DNA of 32,858 nucleotides from positions 42,934 through 75,791 of the forward strand of contig NZ_BSFQ01000037.1 of NCBI RefSeq assembly GCF_027922425.1. The letters are read 5' to 3'. The notes beneath the pieces were generated by a model. It had not been told where the DNA came from. It searched no databases and saw nothing but the letters and a program-made list of their open reading frames with translations. This stretch comes from Pseudonocardia halophobica (lineage in GTDB: Bacteria > Actinomycetota > Actinomycetes > Mycobacteriales > Pseudonocardiaceae). A program made the position numbers and the translations under genes. Each line of letters opens with the position of its first letter. Position 1 is the stretch's first letter. This document shows positions 1 to 6,342 of this stretch, piece after piece.

Positions 1-120
1 GGGGCACTCGGTTCAGGGGCACTCGGTTCAGGGGCACTCGGTTCAGGGGCACTCGGTTCAGGGGCACTCGGTTCAGGGGCACTCGGTTCAGGGGCACTCG
101 GTTCAGGGGCACCCGGCTCG
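1..120. repeat. 15-bp tandem repeat, about 8 units, inside recX
   Basis: Seven perfect copies of the 15-bp unit GGGGCACTCGGTTCA fill positions 1-105, and an eighth, diverged copy fills 106-120. The array runs off the left edge, so the true copy number is unknown. The unit length is a multiple of three. On the minus strand it is in frame with the recX reading frame and encodes the pentapeptide Glu-Pro-Ser-Ala-Pro (the diverged copy gives EPGAP). The perfect identity of the copies suggests recent expansion by slippage. Confidence 0.97.
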
Positions 121-326
121 GCATCGCCCCGACCGGCCACGAGGTCCGCGGACGTCAGCCGGTCCTCGGCCGCCGGGCTCCGGGACTCCGCCGGGTCGAG
201 ATCGTCGAACGAGACGACCGGGACCGTCTCCCGCGGGGCCGGCTCGAGCTCGTCGGACGACATCCGGCGGCGAGCCGGCCGCAGGGGACGGAGCGGTCGA
301 CCCCCGTCCTCGCCGGAGGTCGCCAC
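1..326 (-). CDS. recX: RecX regulatory protein, N-terminal part (runs off the left edge)
   Basis: An open minus-strand frame starts at GTG 326-324, only 2 nt after the recA stop, and stays open to position 1 (108 codons). RecX, which binds RecA filaments and limits recombinase activity, is normally encoded directly downstream of recA, so position is the main evidence. The visible part is not the conserved RecX core. It is an Arg/Pro/Glu-rich low-complexity leader, then at least eight EPSAP-type pentapeptides from codon 70 onward. An in-frame ATG at 263-261 (MSSDELE) is an alternative start. Actinobacterial RecX proteins often carry charged N-terminal extensions, but this one is unusually repetitive. 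The core domain lies outside the window, so the assignment is inferred from synteny. Confidence 0.7.
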   Translation of the reverse strand, partial: MATSGEDGGRPLRPLRPARRRMSSDELEPAPRETVPVVSFDDLDPAESRSPAAEDRLTSADLVAGRGDAEPGAPEPSAPEPSAPEPSAPEPSAPEPSAPEPSAPEPSA

Positions 327-328
327 GG

Positions 329-1378
329 TCAGAAGTCGACGGGCGCGGGCAGCGGCTCGACCTGCTCGGCGTCGGCGTCGAGCACCGCGCCGATCCCGAG
401 CTTCTCCTTGATCCGCTTCTCGATCTCCGCGGCGATGTCGGGGTTCTCCTTGAGGAACTTGCGGGCGTTCTCCTTGCCCTGCCCCATCTGGTCGCCCTCG
501 TACGTGTACCAGGCGCCGGACTTGCGGATGATCCCCTGCTCGACGCCCACGTCGATCAGCGAGCCCTCGCGGCTGATGCCGACGCCGTACAGCACGTCGA
601 ACTCCGCCTGCTTGAACGGCGGGGCCACCTTGTTCTTCACGACCTTGACCCGGGTCCGGCTGCCGACCATGTCGGTGCCGTCCTTCAGGGTCTCGATGCG
701 CCGGATGTCCAGGCGGACGGAGGCGTAAAACTTGAGCGCCTTGCCACCGGTCGTGGTCTCAGGGGACCCGAACATCACGCCGATCTTCTCGCGCAGCTGG
801 TTGATGAAGATCGCGGTGGTGCCGGACGTGCTCAGCGCACCGGTGATCTTGCGCAACGCCTGGCTCATGAGGCGGGCCTGCAGGCCGACGTGGCTGTCGC
901 CCATCTCGCCCTCGATCTCGGCGCGCGGCACGAGCGCGGCCACCGAGTCGATGACGATGACGTCCAGCGCGCCGGAACGGATCAGCATGTCCGCGATCTC
1001 CAGCGCCTGCTCGCCGGTGTCCGGCTGCGAGACCAGCAGCTCGTCCGTGTTCACGCCGAGCGCCTTGGCGTACTCCGGGTCGAGCGCGTGCTCCGCGTCG
1101 ATGAACGCGGCGATGCCGCCGGCGGCCTGCGCGTTGGCCACCGCGTGCAGCGCGACGGTGGTCTTACCGCTGGACTCCGGGCCGTAGATCTCCACGACCC
1201 GGCCGCGCGGGAGGCCGCCGACGCCGAGCGCGACGTCGAGCGCGATCGACCCGGTAGGGATCACGCCGATCGGCGGACGCGTGTCGTCCCCCAGGCGCAT
1301 CACCGAACCCTTGCCGTGGTTCTTCTCGATCTGGGCGAGGGCGAGCTGGAGCGCCTTCTCGCGGTCGGGAGTGCTCAT
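329..1378 (-). CDS. recA: RecA recombinase
   Basis: RecA is the DNA strand-exchange ATPase and SOS co-protease, acting in the cytoplasm on single-stranded DNA. The chosen start is ATG at 1378, giving 349 residues, a normal bacterial length; the open frame continues upstream to 1702, but that part looks non-coding. Walker A GPESSGKT lies at residues 66-73, with K72 as in E. coli. The conserved MAW-type segment GDSHVGLQARLMSQALRK, the INQLREKIGVMFGSPETTTGG loop 2 region and the acidic C-terminus are all present. No intein interrupts the gene, unlike recA of M. tuberculosis. A GAGG Shine-Dalgarno-like motif lies about 8 nt upstream. An SOS box lies about 155 nt upstream, so LexA control is expected. 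recX follows after 2 nt and is probably co-transcribed. Confidence 0.99.
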   Translation of the reverse strand: MSTPDREKALQLALAQIEKNHGKGSVMRLGDDTRPPIGVIPTGSIALDVALGVGGLPRGRVVEIYGPESSGKTTVALHAVANAQAAGGIAAFIDAEHALDPEYAKALGVNTDELLVSQPDTGEQALEIADMLIRSGALDVIVIDSVAALVPRAEIEGEMGDSHVGLQARLMSQALRKITGALSTSGTTAIFINQLREKIGVMFGSPETTTGGKALKFYASVRLDIRRIETLKDGTDMVGSRTRVKVVKNKVAPPFKQAEFDVLYGVGISREGSLIDVGVEQGIIRKSGAWYTYEGDQMGQGKENARKFLKENPDIAAEIEKRIKEKLGIGAVLDADAEQVEPLPAPVDF

Positions 1379-1533
1379 CTGACTACCTCGCTCGGTGCGG
1401 GACGGGCCTGTGTTCGCTGTGTTCGACGACTTCCGGGGAGCCACGGGGAGAACCGTATTGGGTCCCACCGACAGTTCCGGTACTCGCGCCCCCGCTGTGG
1501 ACAACCGGGGCCGGGTGTGGACGCCACGGTATA

Positions 1534-1547
1534 CGAACACGTGTTCG
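1534..1547. promoter_or_regulatory. SOS box (LexA operator) upstream of recA
   Basis: The perfect palindrome CGAACACGTGTTCG matches the LexA operator known from Bacillus and actinobacteria (CGAAC-N4-GTTCG). It lies about 155 nt upstream of the recA ATG, in the interval between recA and the DUF3046 gene. It most likely represses recA-recX until DNA damage. Confidence 0.92.
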
Positions 1548-1638
1548 AGGCCGAGACCGACACGCCGATCGGCTACCCTGCCGCGCCGAGCGGCGCGCCC
1601 CCCGCCCGACCCGGCCGGGAGGGGCGCGCGGAGGTCGG

Positions 1639-1842
1639 TCAGTCGTCCCGGCCCAGCCTGCGGTCCTCCGGCACGTCGTAGGCCTCGCAGATCACCTGCC
1701 ACACCTGCTTGGGGTCGATCCCCGCCTCGATGGCCTGCTCGGCGCTGCGGCCGCCGAGCTCGGCGAACACGTGGTCGCGCGCCAGCGAGCCCGCCCGCAT
1801 CTCGCCGAACTCGTCGTGCATCAGGGTCCGGAACTGGCTCAT
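1639..1842 (-). CDS. DUF3046 protein
   Basis: This 67-residue protein of unknown function belongs to the DUF3046 family, which is encoded just upstream of recA throughout actinobacteria (the Rv2738c position in M. tuberculosis). The typical pattern is visible: MSQFRTLMHDEFG at the start, then HVFAELGGRSAEQAIEAG, then DPKQVWQVICEAYDVP. No signal peptide or membrane segment is seen. A GTG at 1866 would add 8 residues. I chose ATG 1842 because family members start with this M-x-x-F pattern and because the likely -10 element (1856-1861) would place transcription initiation downstream of the GTG. The interval of about 260 nt to recA holds the SOS box. Confidence 0.9.
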   Translation of the reverse strand: MSQFRTLMHDEFGEMRAGSLARDHVFAELGGRSAEQAIEAGIDPKQVWQVICEAYDVPEDRRLGRDD

Positions 1843-1855
1843 TCGCACCCGGCCG

Positions 1856-1861
1856 AGGGTA
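1856..1861 (-). promoter_or_regulatory. -10 element TACCCT for the DUF3046 gene
   Basis: TACCCT on the minus strand fits the actinobacterial TANNNT -10 consensus and lies 13 nt upstream of ATG 1842. Transcription would begin near 1848-1850, after the alternative GTG at 1866, which supports the shorter protein. Confidence 0.5.
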
Positions 1862-1862
1862 G

Positions 1863-1931
1863 TCACGCGCCCGCGCGACGGCGCCTCACGCGCCCGCGCG
1901 GCCGTGACTCACGCGCCCGCGCGACGGCGGA
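1863..1931. repeat. 23-bp tandem repeat, three units
   Basis: Three units start at 1863, 1886 and 1909, exactly 23 bp apart. They share the core TCACGCGCCCGCGCG, followed by ACGGCG in units 1 and 3. The third unit lies at the 3' end of the ABC permease gene and includes its stop codon, so the array looks like a duplication of that gene's last codons into the space beyond. Confidence 0.85.
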
Positions 1932-2694
1932 ACAGCGCACCGCACGCCAGCACCCCGAGCAGGCCCAGCCCGCCCCACCAGGCCACCGCCAGCAGCGGGG
2001 ACGTCCCCACCGGCGCGTCCAGCAGCAGCCCGCGGACCGCGTCGATCAGCGGCGTGACCGGCTGGTGCTCGGCGAACCCGCGCAGCACCGCGGGCATGGT
2101 CTCCGGCGGCACGAACCCGCTCGAGACGTACGGCAGGAACAGCAGCACGAAGGACGACGCACCCGCCGCCTCCGGGCTCGCGACCAGCAGCCCGAACGCC
2201 GCCGACAGTGCCGACACCCCGGCCATGAGCAGCGCCAGCAGCCCCGCGACGACCAGCCAGTCGAGCGGCGACGCGGCCGGCCGGAAGCCGAGCAGCAGCG
2301 CCACACCGACGACCACCGCCGTCGACACCAGGTTGCGGGCCACGCTCGCGAGGACGTGCCCCACCAGGACGGCGGACCCGAGGACCGGCAGCGAGCGGAC
2401 CCGGTCGACCACGCCCGTCGTCATGTCCTGGTTGACCCCGACGGCCGTCTGCGCCGAGCCGTGCGCCGCGCAGAGCACGATCACCCCCGGCACCACGAAG
2501 GTCAGGTAGTCCGTGCCGCTCGCGCCCGTGGACATCGCGCCGCCGAACACGTACACGAACACCAGGAGGATCAGCACCGGCAGCACCACCGCGACGATCA
2601 TCGCGTCGATGCTGCGGACCGAGTGCCGCAGCGAGCGGCCGAGGAAGGTGCCGACGTCGAGCAGCGGGCCGGGGGCGGCGGAGTAGGCGGTCAT
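1909..2694 (-). CDS. ABC-2 type exporter permease (DrrB-like)
   Basis: This 261-residue membrane subunit of an ABC exporter starts at ATG 2694 and overlaps the ATPase stop by 4 nt (ATGA), so the pair is translationally coupled. Its layout is that of the DrrB/ABC-2 family: a cytoplasmic N-terminus, a first helix near residues 32-54 (AMIVAVVLPVLILLVFVYVF), and about five more helices. Between helices it has the family-typical QDMTTGVVDRVRSLPV segment and the SSGFVPPETMP motif before the last helices. DrrAB-type systems export hydrophobic compounds such as anthracyclines; the substrate here cannot be told from sequence. The divergent TetR gene is the likely local regulator. The end of the gene sits in a 23-bp tandem repeat. 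Confidence 0.92.
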   Translation of the reverse strand: MTAYSAAPGPLLDVGTFLGRSLRHSVRSIDAMIVAVVLPVLILLVFVYVFGGAMSTGASGTDYLTFVVPGVIVLCAAHGSAQTAVGVNQDMTTGVVDRVRSLPVLGSAVLVGHVLASVARNLVSTAVVVGVALLLGFRPAASPLDWLVVAGLLALLMAGVSALSAAFGLLVASPEAAGASSFVLLFLPYVSSGFVPPETMPAVLRGFAEHQPVTPLIDAVRGLLLDAPVGTSPLLAVAWWGGLGLLGVLACGALFRRRAGA

Positions 2695-3635
2695 GCCGGC
2701 ACCGTCCCGGGGTTCGTCCCGGTGAGGGTGAGGAAGACGTCGTCGAGCGTCGGCCGGTGCACGGCCACCCGCACGACCGGGACGCCCGCCATCGTCTCCA
2801 GCAGCTCCCGCACCCCGGCGGCCGTGCCGTCCGTCGGGACATGCACCGACAGCGCCCCGGCGTCCGCCCGGACGGCGTATCCCCGCAGGTCGGCGACGGT
2901 CATCGCGCTGTCGAGCGCGGCCGCGTCCGGTAGCACGAGCTGGACGGTCTCCCCGCCGACCAGCGACTTGAGCTCGTCGGCCGTGCCCTCGGCGGCGATC
3001 CGGCCACCGGCGAGCACCGCCACCCGGTCGGCCAGCCGGTCCGCCTCCTCGAGGTACTGCGTGGTCAGCAGCACGGTGACGCCCGACGCGGCCAGCTCGG
3101 CGACCGAGTCCCAGACGTCCCGGCGGCTGCGCGGGTCGAGCCCGGTGGTCGGCTCGTCGAGGAACAGCACCTCCGGCTCGTCGACCAGCCCGAGGGCGAT
3201 GTCGAGCCGCCGGGCCATGCCGCCGGAGTAGTTGGAGACGCGCCGGTCGGCCGCCTCCACCAGGTCGAACCGCTCCAGCAGGGCGGTCGCCCGCTCGCGC
3301 GCGGCCGCCTTCGTGAGGTGCCGCAGCCGGCCCATCATCACGAGGTTCTCCCGCCCCGTGAGCACCTCGTCGACCGTGGCGTGCTGGCCGGTGAGGCTGA
3401 TCGCCCGGCGGACCGCCACGGGATCGGTCCGCACGTCCCGCCCGGCGACCCGCACACGTCCGGCGTCGGGCCGCAGCAACGTGGAGAGGATCTTCACGGT
3501 GGTGGTCTTGCCCGCGCCGTTCGGGCCGAGCAGCGCCGCGACGCTCCCCCGCGCGACGTGCAGGTCGATCCCGTCCAGTACGGACTTCGTCCCGAAGGAC
3601 TTCCGGAGGCCCTCGACCTCGACGGTGTATGCCAT
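2691..3635 (-). CDS. ABC exporter ATP-binding protein (DrrA-like)
   Basis: This 314-residue ATPase of the DrrA/daunorubicin-resistance type powers the adjacent permease. Walker A GPNGAGKTT spans residues 37-45 (K43), the signature YSGGM lies at 136-140, and Walker B with LFLDEPTTGLD has D160-E161. The region beyond about 220 residues is the C-terminal extension typical of DrrA-like ATPases. ATG 3635 was chosen; a GTG two codons upstream (3641) is possible. The ATG lies inside a palindromic operator shared with the divergent TetR gene, so a bound repressor would sit on the start of the transcript. It is the first gene of a two-gene operon. Confidence 0.94.
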   Translation of the reverse strand: MAYTVEVEGLRKSFGTKSVLDGIDLHVARGSVAALLGPNGAGKTTTVKILSTLLRPDAGRVRVAGRDVRTDPVAVRRAISLTGQHATVDEVLTGRENLVMMGRLRHLTKAAARERATALLERFDLVEAADRRVSNYSGGMARRLDIALGLVDEPEVLFLDEPTTGLDPRSRRDVWDSVAELAASGVTVLLTTQYLEEADRLADRVAVLAGGRIAAEGTADELKSLVGGETVQLVLPDAAALDSAMTVADLRGYAVRADAGALSVHVPTDGTAAGVRELLETMAGVPVVRVAVHRPTLDDVFLTLTGTNPGTVPA

Positions 3636-3657
3636 ACACACCGTTTATGCCGTAAAC
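3625..3657. promoter_or_regulatory. Two tandem palindromic operators between ABC exporter and TetR genes
   Basis: Box 1 at 3625-3639 is GTGTATGCCATACAC, a perfect 7+1+7 palindrome. Box 2 at 3643-3657 is GTTTATGCCGTAAAC, the same pattern with one arm mismatch. The boxes lie 18 bp apart centre to centre and fit the common pattern GTKTATGCCRTAMAC. Box 1 covers the ATPase start codon, and box 2 lies 20 nt upstream of the TetR start. Two closely spaced boxes on one DNA face are typical of cooperative TetR binding. The link to the adjacent regulator is inferred. Confidence 0.8.
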
Positions 3658-3663
3658 ATCGCT

Positions 3664-3669
3664 TAGGAT
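3664..3669 (+). promoter_or_regulatory. -10 element TAGGAT for the TetR gene
   Basis: TAGGAT matches TANNNT and ends 8 nt before ATG 3678, the spacing expected for a leaderless transcript. The second operator box ends 7 nt upstream, so repressor binding would block this promoter. Confidence 0.55.
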
Positions 3670-3677
3670 CAAGCCCG

Positions 3678-4400
3678 ATGGACGCGCTGTCGCCGCTGGA
3701 GGCGGTCTGGAAGGCCGGGCCCGGCACCGTGGGCCGGGAGGGGCTCTCGCTCGCCCGGATCGTGGCCGCGGCGGTCGAGATCGCCGACGCCCAGGGTCTC
3801 GACGCCGTGTCGATGAGCCGCGTCGCGAAGACCCTCGGCTTCACGCCGATGTCCCTCTACCGGCACGTGGGCAGCAAGGAGGAGCTGCTCCTGCACATGC
3901 AGGACGTCGCCGTCGGGCCGCCGCCCGCGGAGCTCGACCCCGCCCCGGACGCGGGCTGGCGGGAGTGCGTGGAGCGCTGGGCCTGGGCGACGGTGCACCG
4001 CATGCGCGCCCACCCGTGGATCCTGAAGACCGTGCCGATGCTGGGCCCGCCGGCCACGCCGAACCAGCTGACCTGGCTGGAGTACGGGCTGCGCGCGCTG
4101 CGCGCCACGCCGCTCGCCGAACCGGAGAAGCTCTACGTGATCCTGATGCTCAACGCGCACACCTTCGGCGACCTGACCTTCCACGAGGCCGAGACGGCGA
4201 ACACCCCGGAGGCGGCCTACGAGACGCTCTTCACCCGGTTCCTCGACCCCGCGCGCTTCCCCGCCCTGCTCGAGGCGTTCGCGAAGGGCGCGTTCGCGGA
4301 GGGCCCGGACCCGGCCGAGGACCGCGACGCCCAGTTCCGGTTCGGGCTGGACCGGATCCTCGACGGCGTCGCACGGCTGATCGGGGACCGGGCAGGATGA
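3678..4400 (+). CDS. TetR/AcrR-family repressor (TetR C-terminal type)
   Basis: This 240-residue regulator has an N-terminal helix-turn-helix near residues 22-70 (SLARIVAAAVEIADAQGLD, then MSRVAKTLGFTPMSLYRHVGSKEELL). The rest resembles the ligand-binding half of TetR-class proteins that control efflux pumps. It is divergent from the DrrAB-like exporter, with the two-box operator between them. The expected role is repression of the exporter and of itself, relieved by the exported compound or a related ligand. ATG 3678 was chosen because it sits 8 nt after a -10 motif and because upstream codons would run into the operator. A CoA-transferase gene follows after 4 nt, so it may be in the same transcript. 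Confidence 0.92.
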   Translation: MDALSPLEAVWKAGPGTVGREGLSLARIVAAAVEIADAQGLDAVSMSRVAKTLGFTPMSLYRHVGSKEELLLHMQDVAVGPPPAELDPAPDAGWRECVERWAWATVHRMRAHPWILKTVPMLGPPATPNQLTWLEYGLRALRATPLAEPEKLYVILMLNAHTFGDLTFHEAETANTPEAAYETLFTRFLDPARFPALLEAFAKGAFAEGPDPAEDRDAQFRFGLDRILDGVARLIGDRAG

Positions 4401-4404
4401 CGTC

Positions 4405-5682
4405 GTGATCGAGCAGGTCTGGGCCGCGCTCGGCGGCGACCCCGCGGAGCTCCCCCGGCTCGCCACGACCGGGCCCGTACCGACGCTGAGCAGCCGGTTC
4501 CCCGTGACCGAGTTCGGCACGGCGACGATCGGGGCGGCCCTGCTCGCCGCCACGGCGGACACGGGCCGGCCCGTCGGGATCGACACCCGGCAGGCCGCCG
4601 TCGCGCTGCGCAGCGAGCGGTACCTGCGGCGGGACGGGGCGAGTCCCGGCAACCCGTTCGACCCCCTGTCCGCCTTCCACCCGACCGCCGACGGCTGGCT
4701 GCGGCTGCACGCGAACTACGCCTGGCACGCGGCCGCGGCCCGGCGGGTCCTGGACCTGGCCCCCGCGGCCGGTCTCGAGGAGGTGCGGGCCGCGATCGCC
4801 GGCTGGCGCAAGGTCGAGCTGGAGACCGCGCTGCTCGAGGCGGGCGGGGTCGCCGCGGCCACCCGGACCGAGGAGGAGTGGGCCGCCACCGAGGCCGGGC
4901 GGGCCGCCCGGGCGCTGCCCCTGGTGGAGCGACGCGTGCTGGGCGAGGCGCCGCCACGCCCGGCCCGCCGGGTCCGGGTGCTCGACCTGACGCGCGTGAT
5001 CGCGGGCCCGGTCGCCACGCGCGTCCTCGCCGCGCACGGTGCGGACGTGCTGCGCCTCGACCCGCCGCACCGCCCGGAGATGCCCGCGCAGGCCTGGGAC
5101 ACGCTGCCCGGCAAGCGGTCGGCGATCGCCGAGCTGCCGGCGGAGGACCTGCTCGCCGGCGCCGACGTCGTCGTGACGGGGTACCGGCCGGGATCGCTGG
5201 ACCGCTTCGGGCTGGCCCCCGAGGAGCTGGCCGCGCGGCATCCCGGGCTCGTCGTCGTCACCTTGTCGGCGTGGGGGCACACGGGCCCGTGGGCAGGTCG
5301 ACGGGGGTTCGACAGCCTCGTGCAGTCCGCCTGCGGCATCGGCGTCACCGAGGGGAGCCCCACCGCTCCGGGCGCCCTGCCCGCCCAGGTCCTCGACCAC
5401 GCCACGGGCTACCTCGGCGCGGCCGGGGCCCTGCTGGCGCTCGCCGCCCAACGGCGGTCGGGCGGGACCCACCACGTCCGGCTCGCGCTCGCCGGGACGG
5501 CGGCGTTCCTGCAGGCCCTGCCCCGCACCGAGCCGGGTGCCGCGGAGGTCGACCCCGCGCCCTACCTGGAGGAGCTCGGCCCGTTCACGCTCGCCTCACC
5601 CCCGGGCACGGTCGACGGCGAGCCGTTGCACTGGCCCTCGCCCGCGGACTACGGCGGCGCGCGGCCGGCGTGGCTACCCTGA
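4405..5682 (+). CDS. CaiB/BaiF-type CoA-transferase family III protein, rearranged domain order
   Basis: Family III CoA-transferases move CoA between organic acids through an aspartyl-CoA thioester. This 425-residue protein starts at GTG 4405, 4 nt after the TetR stop. The classical N-terminal motif of the family (VLDLTRVIAGPVATRVLAAHGADV) appears only at about residue 192. The likely catalytic Asp is D303 in GFDSLVQSACGI. Residues 1-185 look like the middle part of a CaiB protein (FHPTADGWLRLHANYAWH). The order is therefore partial CaiB module, then a CaiB N-terminal half, with a short C-terminus. It could be a divergent two-module member rather than a classical homodimeric enzyme. The substrate is unknown. 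Operon position suggests expression with the TetR gene. Confidence 0.85.
   Translation: MIEQVWAALGGDPAELPRLATTGPVPTLSSRFPVTEFGTATIGAALLAATADTGRPVGIDTRQAAVALRSERYLRRDGASPGNPFDPLSAFHPTADGWLRLHANYAWHAAAARRVLDLAPAAGLEEVRAAIAGWRKVELETALLEAGGVAAATRTEEEWAATEAGRAARALPLVERRVLGEAPPRPARRVRVLDLTRVIAGPVATRVLAAHGADVLRLDPPHRPEMPAQAWDTLPGKRSAIAELPAEDLLAGADVVVTGYRPGSLDRFGLAPEELAARHPGLVVVTLSAWGHTGPWAGRRGFDSLVQSACGIGVTEGSPTAPGALPAQVLDHATGYLGAAGALLALAAQRRSGGTHHVRLALAGTAAFLQALPRTEPGAAEVDPAPYLEELGPFTLASPPGTVDGEPLHWPSPADYGGARPAWLP
5675..5680 (+). promoter_or_regulatory. -10 element TACCCT for the 37-residue peptide gene
   Basis: TACCCT ends 7 nt upstream of ATG 5688 and fits TANNNT. It lies at the very end of the CoA-transferase gene and suggests a separate leaderless transcript for the small membrane peptide. 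Confidence 0.5.
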
Positions 5683-5687
5683 CCGGT

Positions 5688-5801
5688 ATGTCCGATCCCA
5701 CCGGCCTGTCGTCACCGGTCGGCCAGGCTGTGGTCGTGCTGATGCTCCTGGCCTCGCTCACCCTCCTGATCCGCTGGTGGGTACAGAACCGCAAGCGCTG
5801 A
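5688..5801 (+). CDS. Small single-pass membrane peptide, 37 residues
   Basis: This short gene encodes a polar N-terminus (MSDPTGLSSPVGQ), one hydrophobic helix of about 17 residues (AVVVLMLLASLTLLIRW) and a basic tail (VQNRKR), which fits a single-pass inner-membrane peptide. Third codon positions are almost all G or C, as in real genes of this genome, while the antisense frame over the same bases is much poorer in G/C at third positions. A -10 motif lies 7 nt upstream. The last 90 nt overlap the tail of the convergent TetR gene. Function is unknown. I favour it as a real gene, but conservation has not been tested. Confidence 0.6.
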   Translation: MSDPTGLSSPVGQAVVVLMLLASLTLLIRWWVQNRKR

Positions 5802-6302
5802 CGCCCTGGCCCGGGCGGGCGCGTCGGGGTCCCCGCCGGCCGTCGCGAGCACCGTGGCCCCCTCGTACAGCAGGTGCAGCGCGGCACCGACCGCCTCCGG
5901 GTGCCCCTCCTCCCGCGCGCGGTCGACCAGGTACGCCCGCATCCACTCCTTCTCCGCGCGGATCACCGGCTCGGCCGGGTGCCCGGTCCCGCCGATCTCC
6001 GCGTAGGCGTTGACGAAGGCGCAGCCGCGGTCCTGCTCGCGCAACCACAGCGCCAGGACGTCGAACACGTCCTCCACCGGCCGCCCGCGCATGTGCTCGT
6101 GCAGGAACTCCTGCCACACGCCGGTGCGGCGCTCGAGGTAGAGCGCGACCAGCGCGTCCTTGGAACCGAAGCGGTCGTAGAGCGTCTTCTTCGTGGTGCC
6201 GGCGGTCTCGGCGATCAGGTCGACGCCCACGGCCCTGATGCCGTGCCGGTAGAACAGCGCGGAGGCCGCCGCGATCAGCTTCTCGCCCGCAGGGGTGCTC
6301 AT
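5712..6302 (-). CDS. TetR/AcrR-family repressor with extended C-terminal tail
   Basis: This 196-residue repressor has a helix-turn-helix at about residues 8-55 (LIAAASALFYRHGIRAVGVDLIAETAGTTKKTLYDRFGSKDALV), close to the NemR/YxaF-like branch. The C-terminal half carries the segment GCAFVNAYAEI typical of that branch. It starts at ATG 6302, 8 nt after a TATACT -10 motif, and is divergent from the EamA permease, its probable target. The last 23 or so residues (from about YPPADQ) are rich in Gln, Glu and His and lie antisense to a small membrane peptide gene. Their codon use looks poor, so the original stop may have been lost or the tail may be tolerated read-through. Confidence 0.9.
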   Translation of the reverse strand: MSTPAGEKLIAAASALFYRHGIRAVGVDLIAETAGTTKKTLYDRFGSKDALVALYLERRTGVWQEFLHEHMRGRPVEDVFDVLALWLREQDRGCAFVNAYAEIGGTGHPAEPVIRAEKEWMRAYLVDRAREEGHPEAVGAALHLLYEGATVLATAGGDPDAPARARASALAVLYPPADQEGERGQEHQHDHSLADR

Positions 6303-6310
6303 ACACTGCG

Positions 6311-6328
6311 AGTATACCGACCGGTGTG
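6311..6328. promoter_or_regulatory. TATACT -10 motif with overlapping NemR-like operator
   Basis: On the minus strand, bases 6316-6311 read TATACT, 8 nt from the TetR ATG. The overlapping inverted repeat TATACC-GACC-GGTGTG (6313-6328) has the ACC-N4-GGT core seen in operators of NemR-type TetR repressors, with 4 of 6 arm bases paired. It lies between the divergent TetR and EamA genes and could control both. The operator reading is an inference. Confidence 0.5.
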
Positions 6329-6342
6329 GTTACTTCGGAACC

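Noticed and set aside
1379..1702. N-terminal extension of RecA by 108 codons
   Set aside because: The extension has no RecA similarity and covers the SOS box; the conserved start MSTPDREKAL has its own ribosome-binding site.
1843..1866. GTG 1866 as start of the DUF3046 gene
   Set aside because: The likely -10 element lies downstream of this GTG and family members begin at the later Met.
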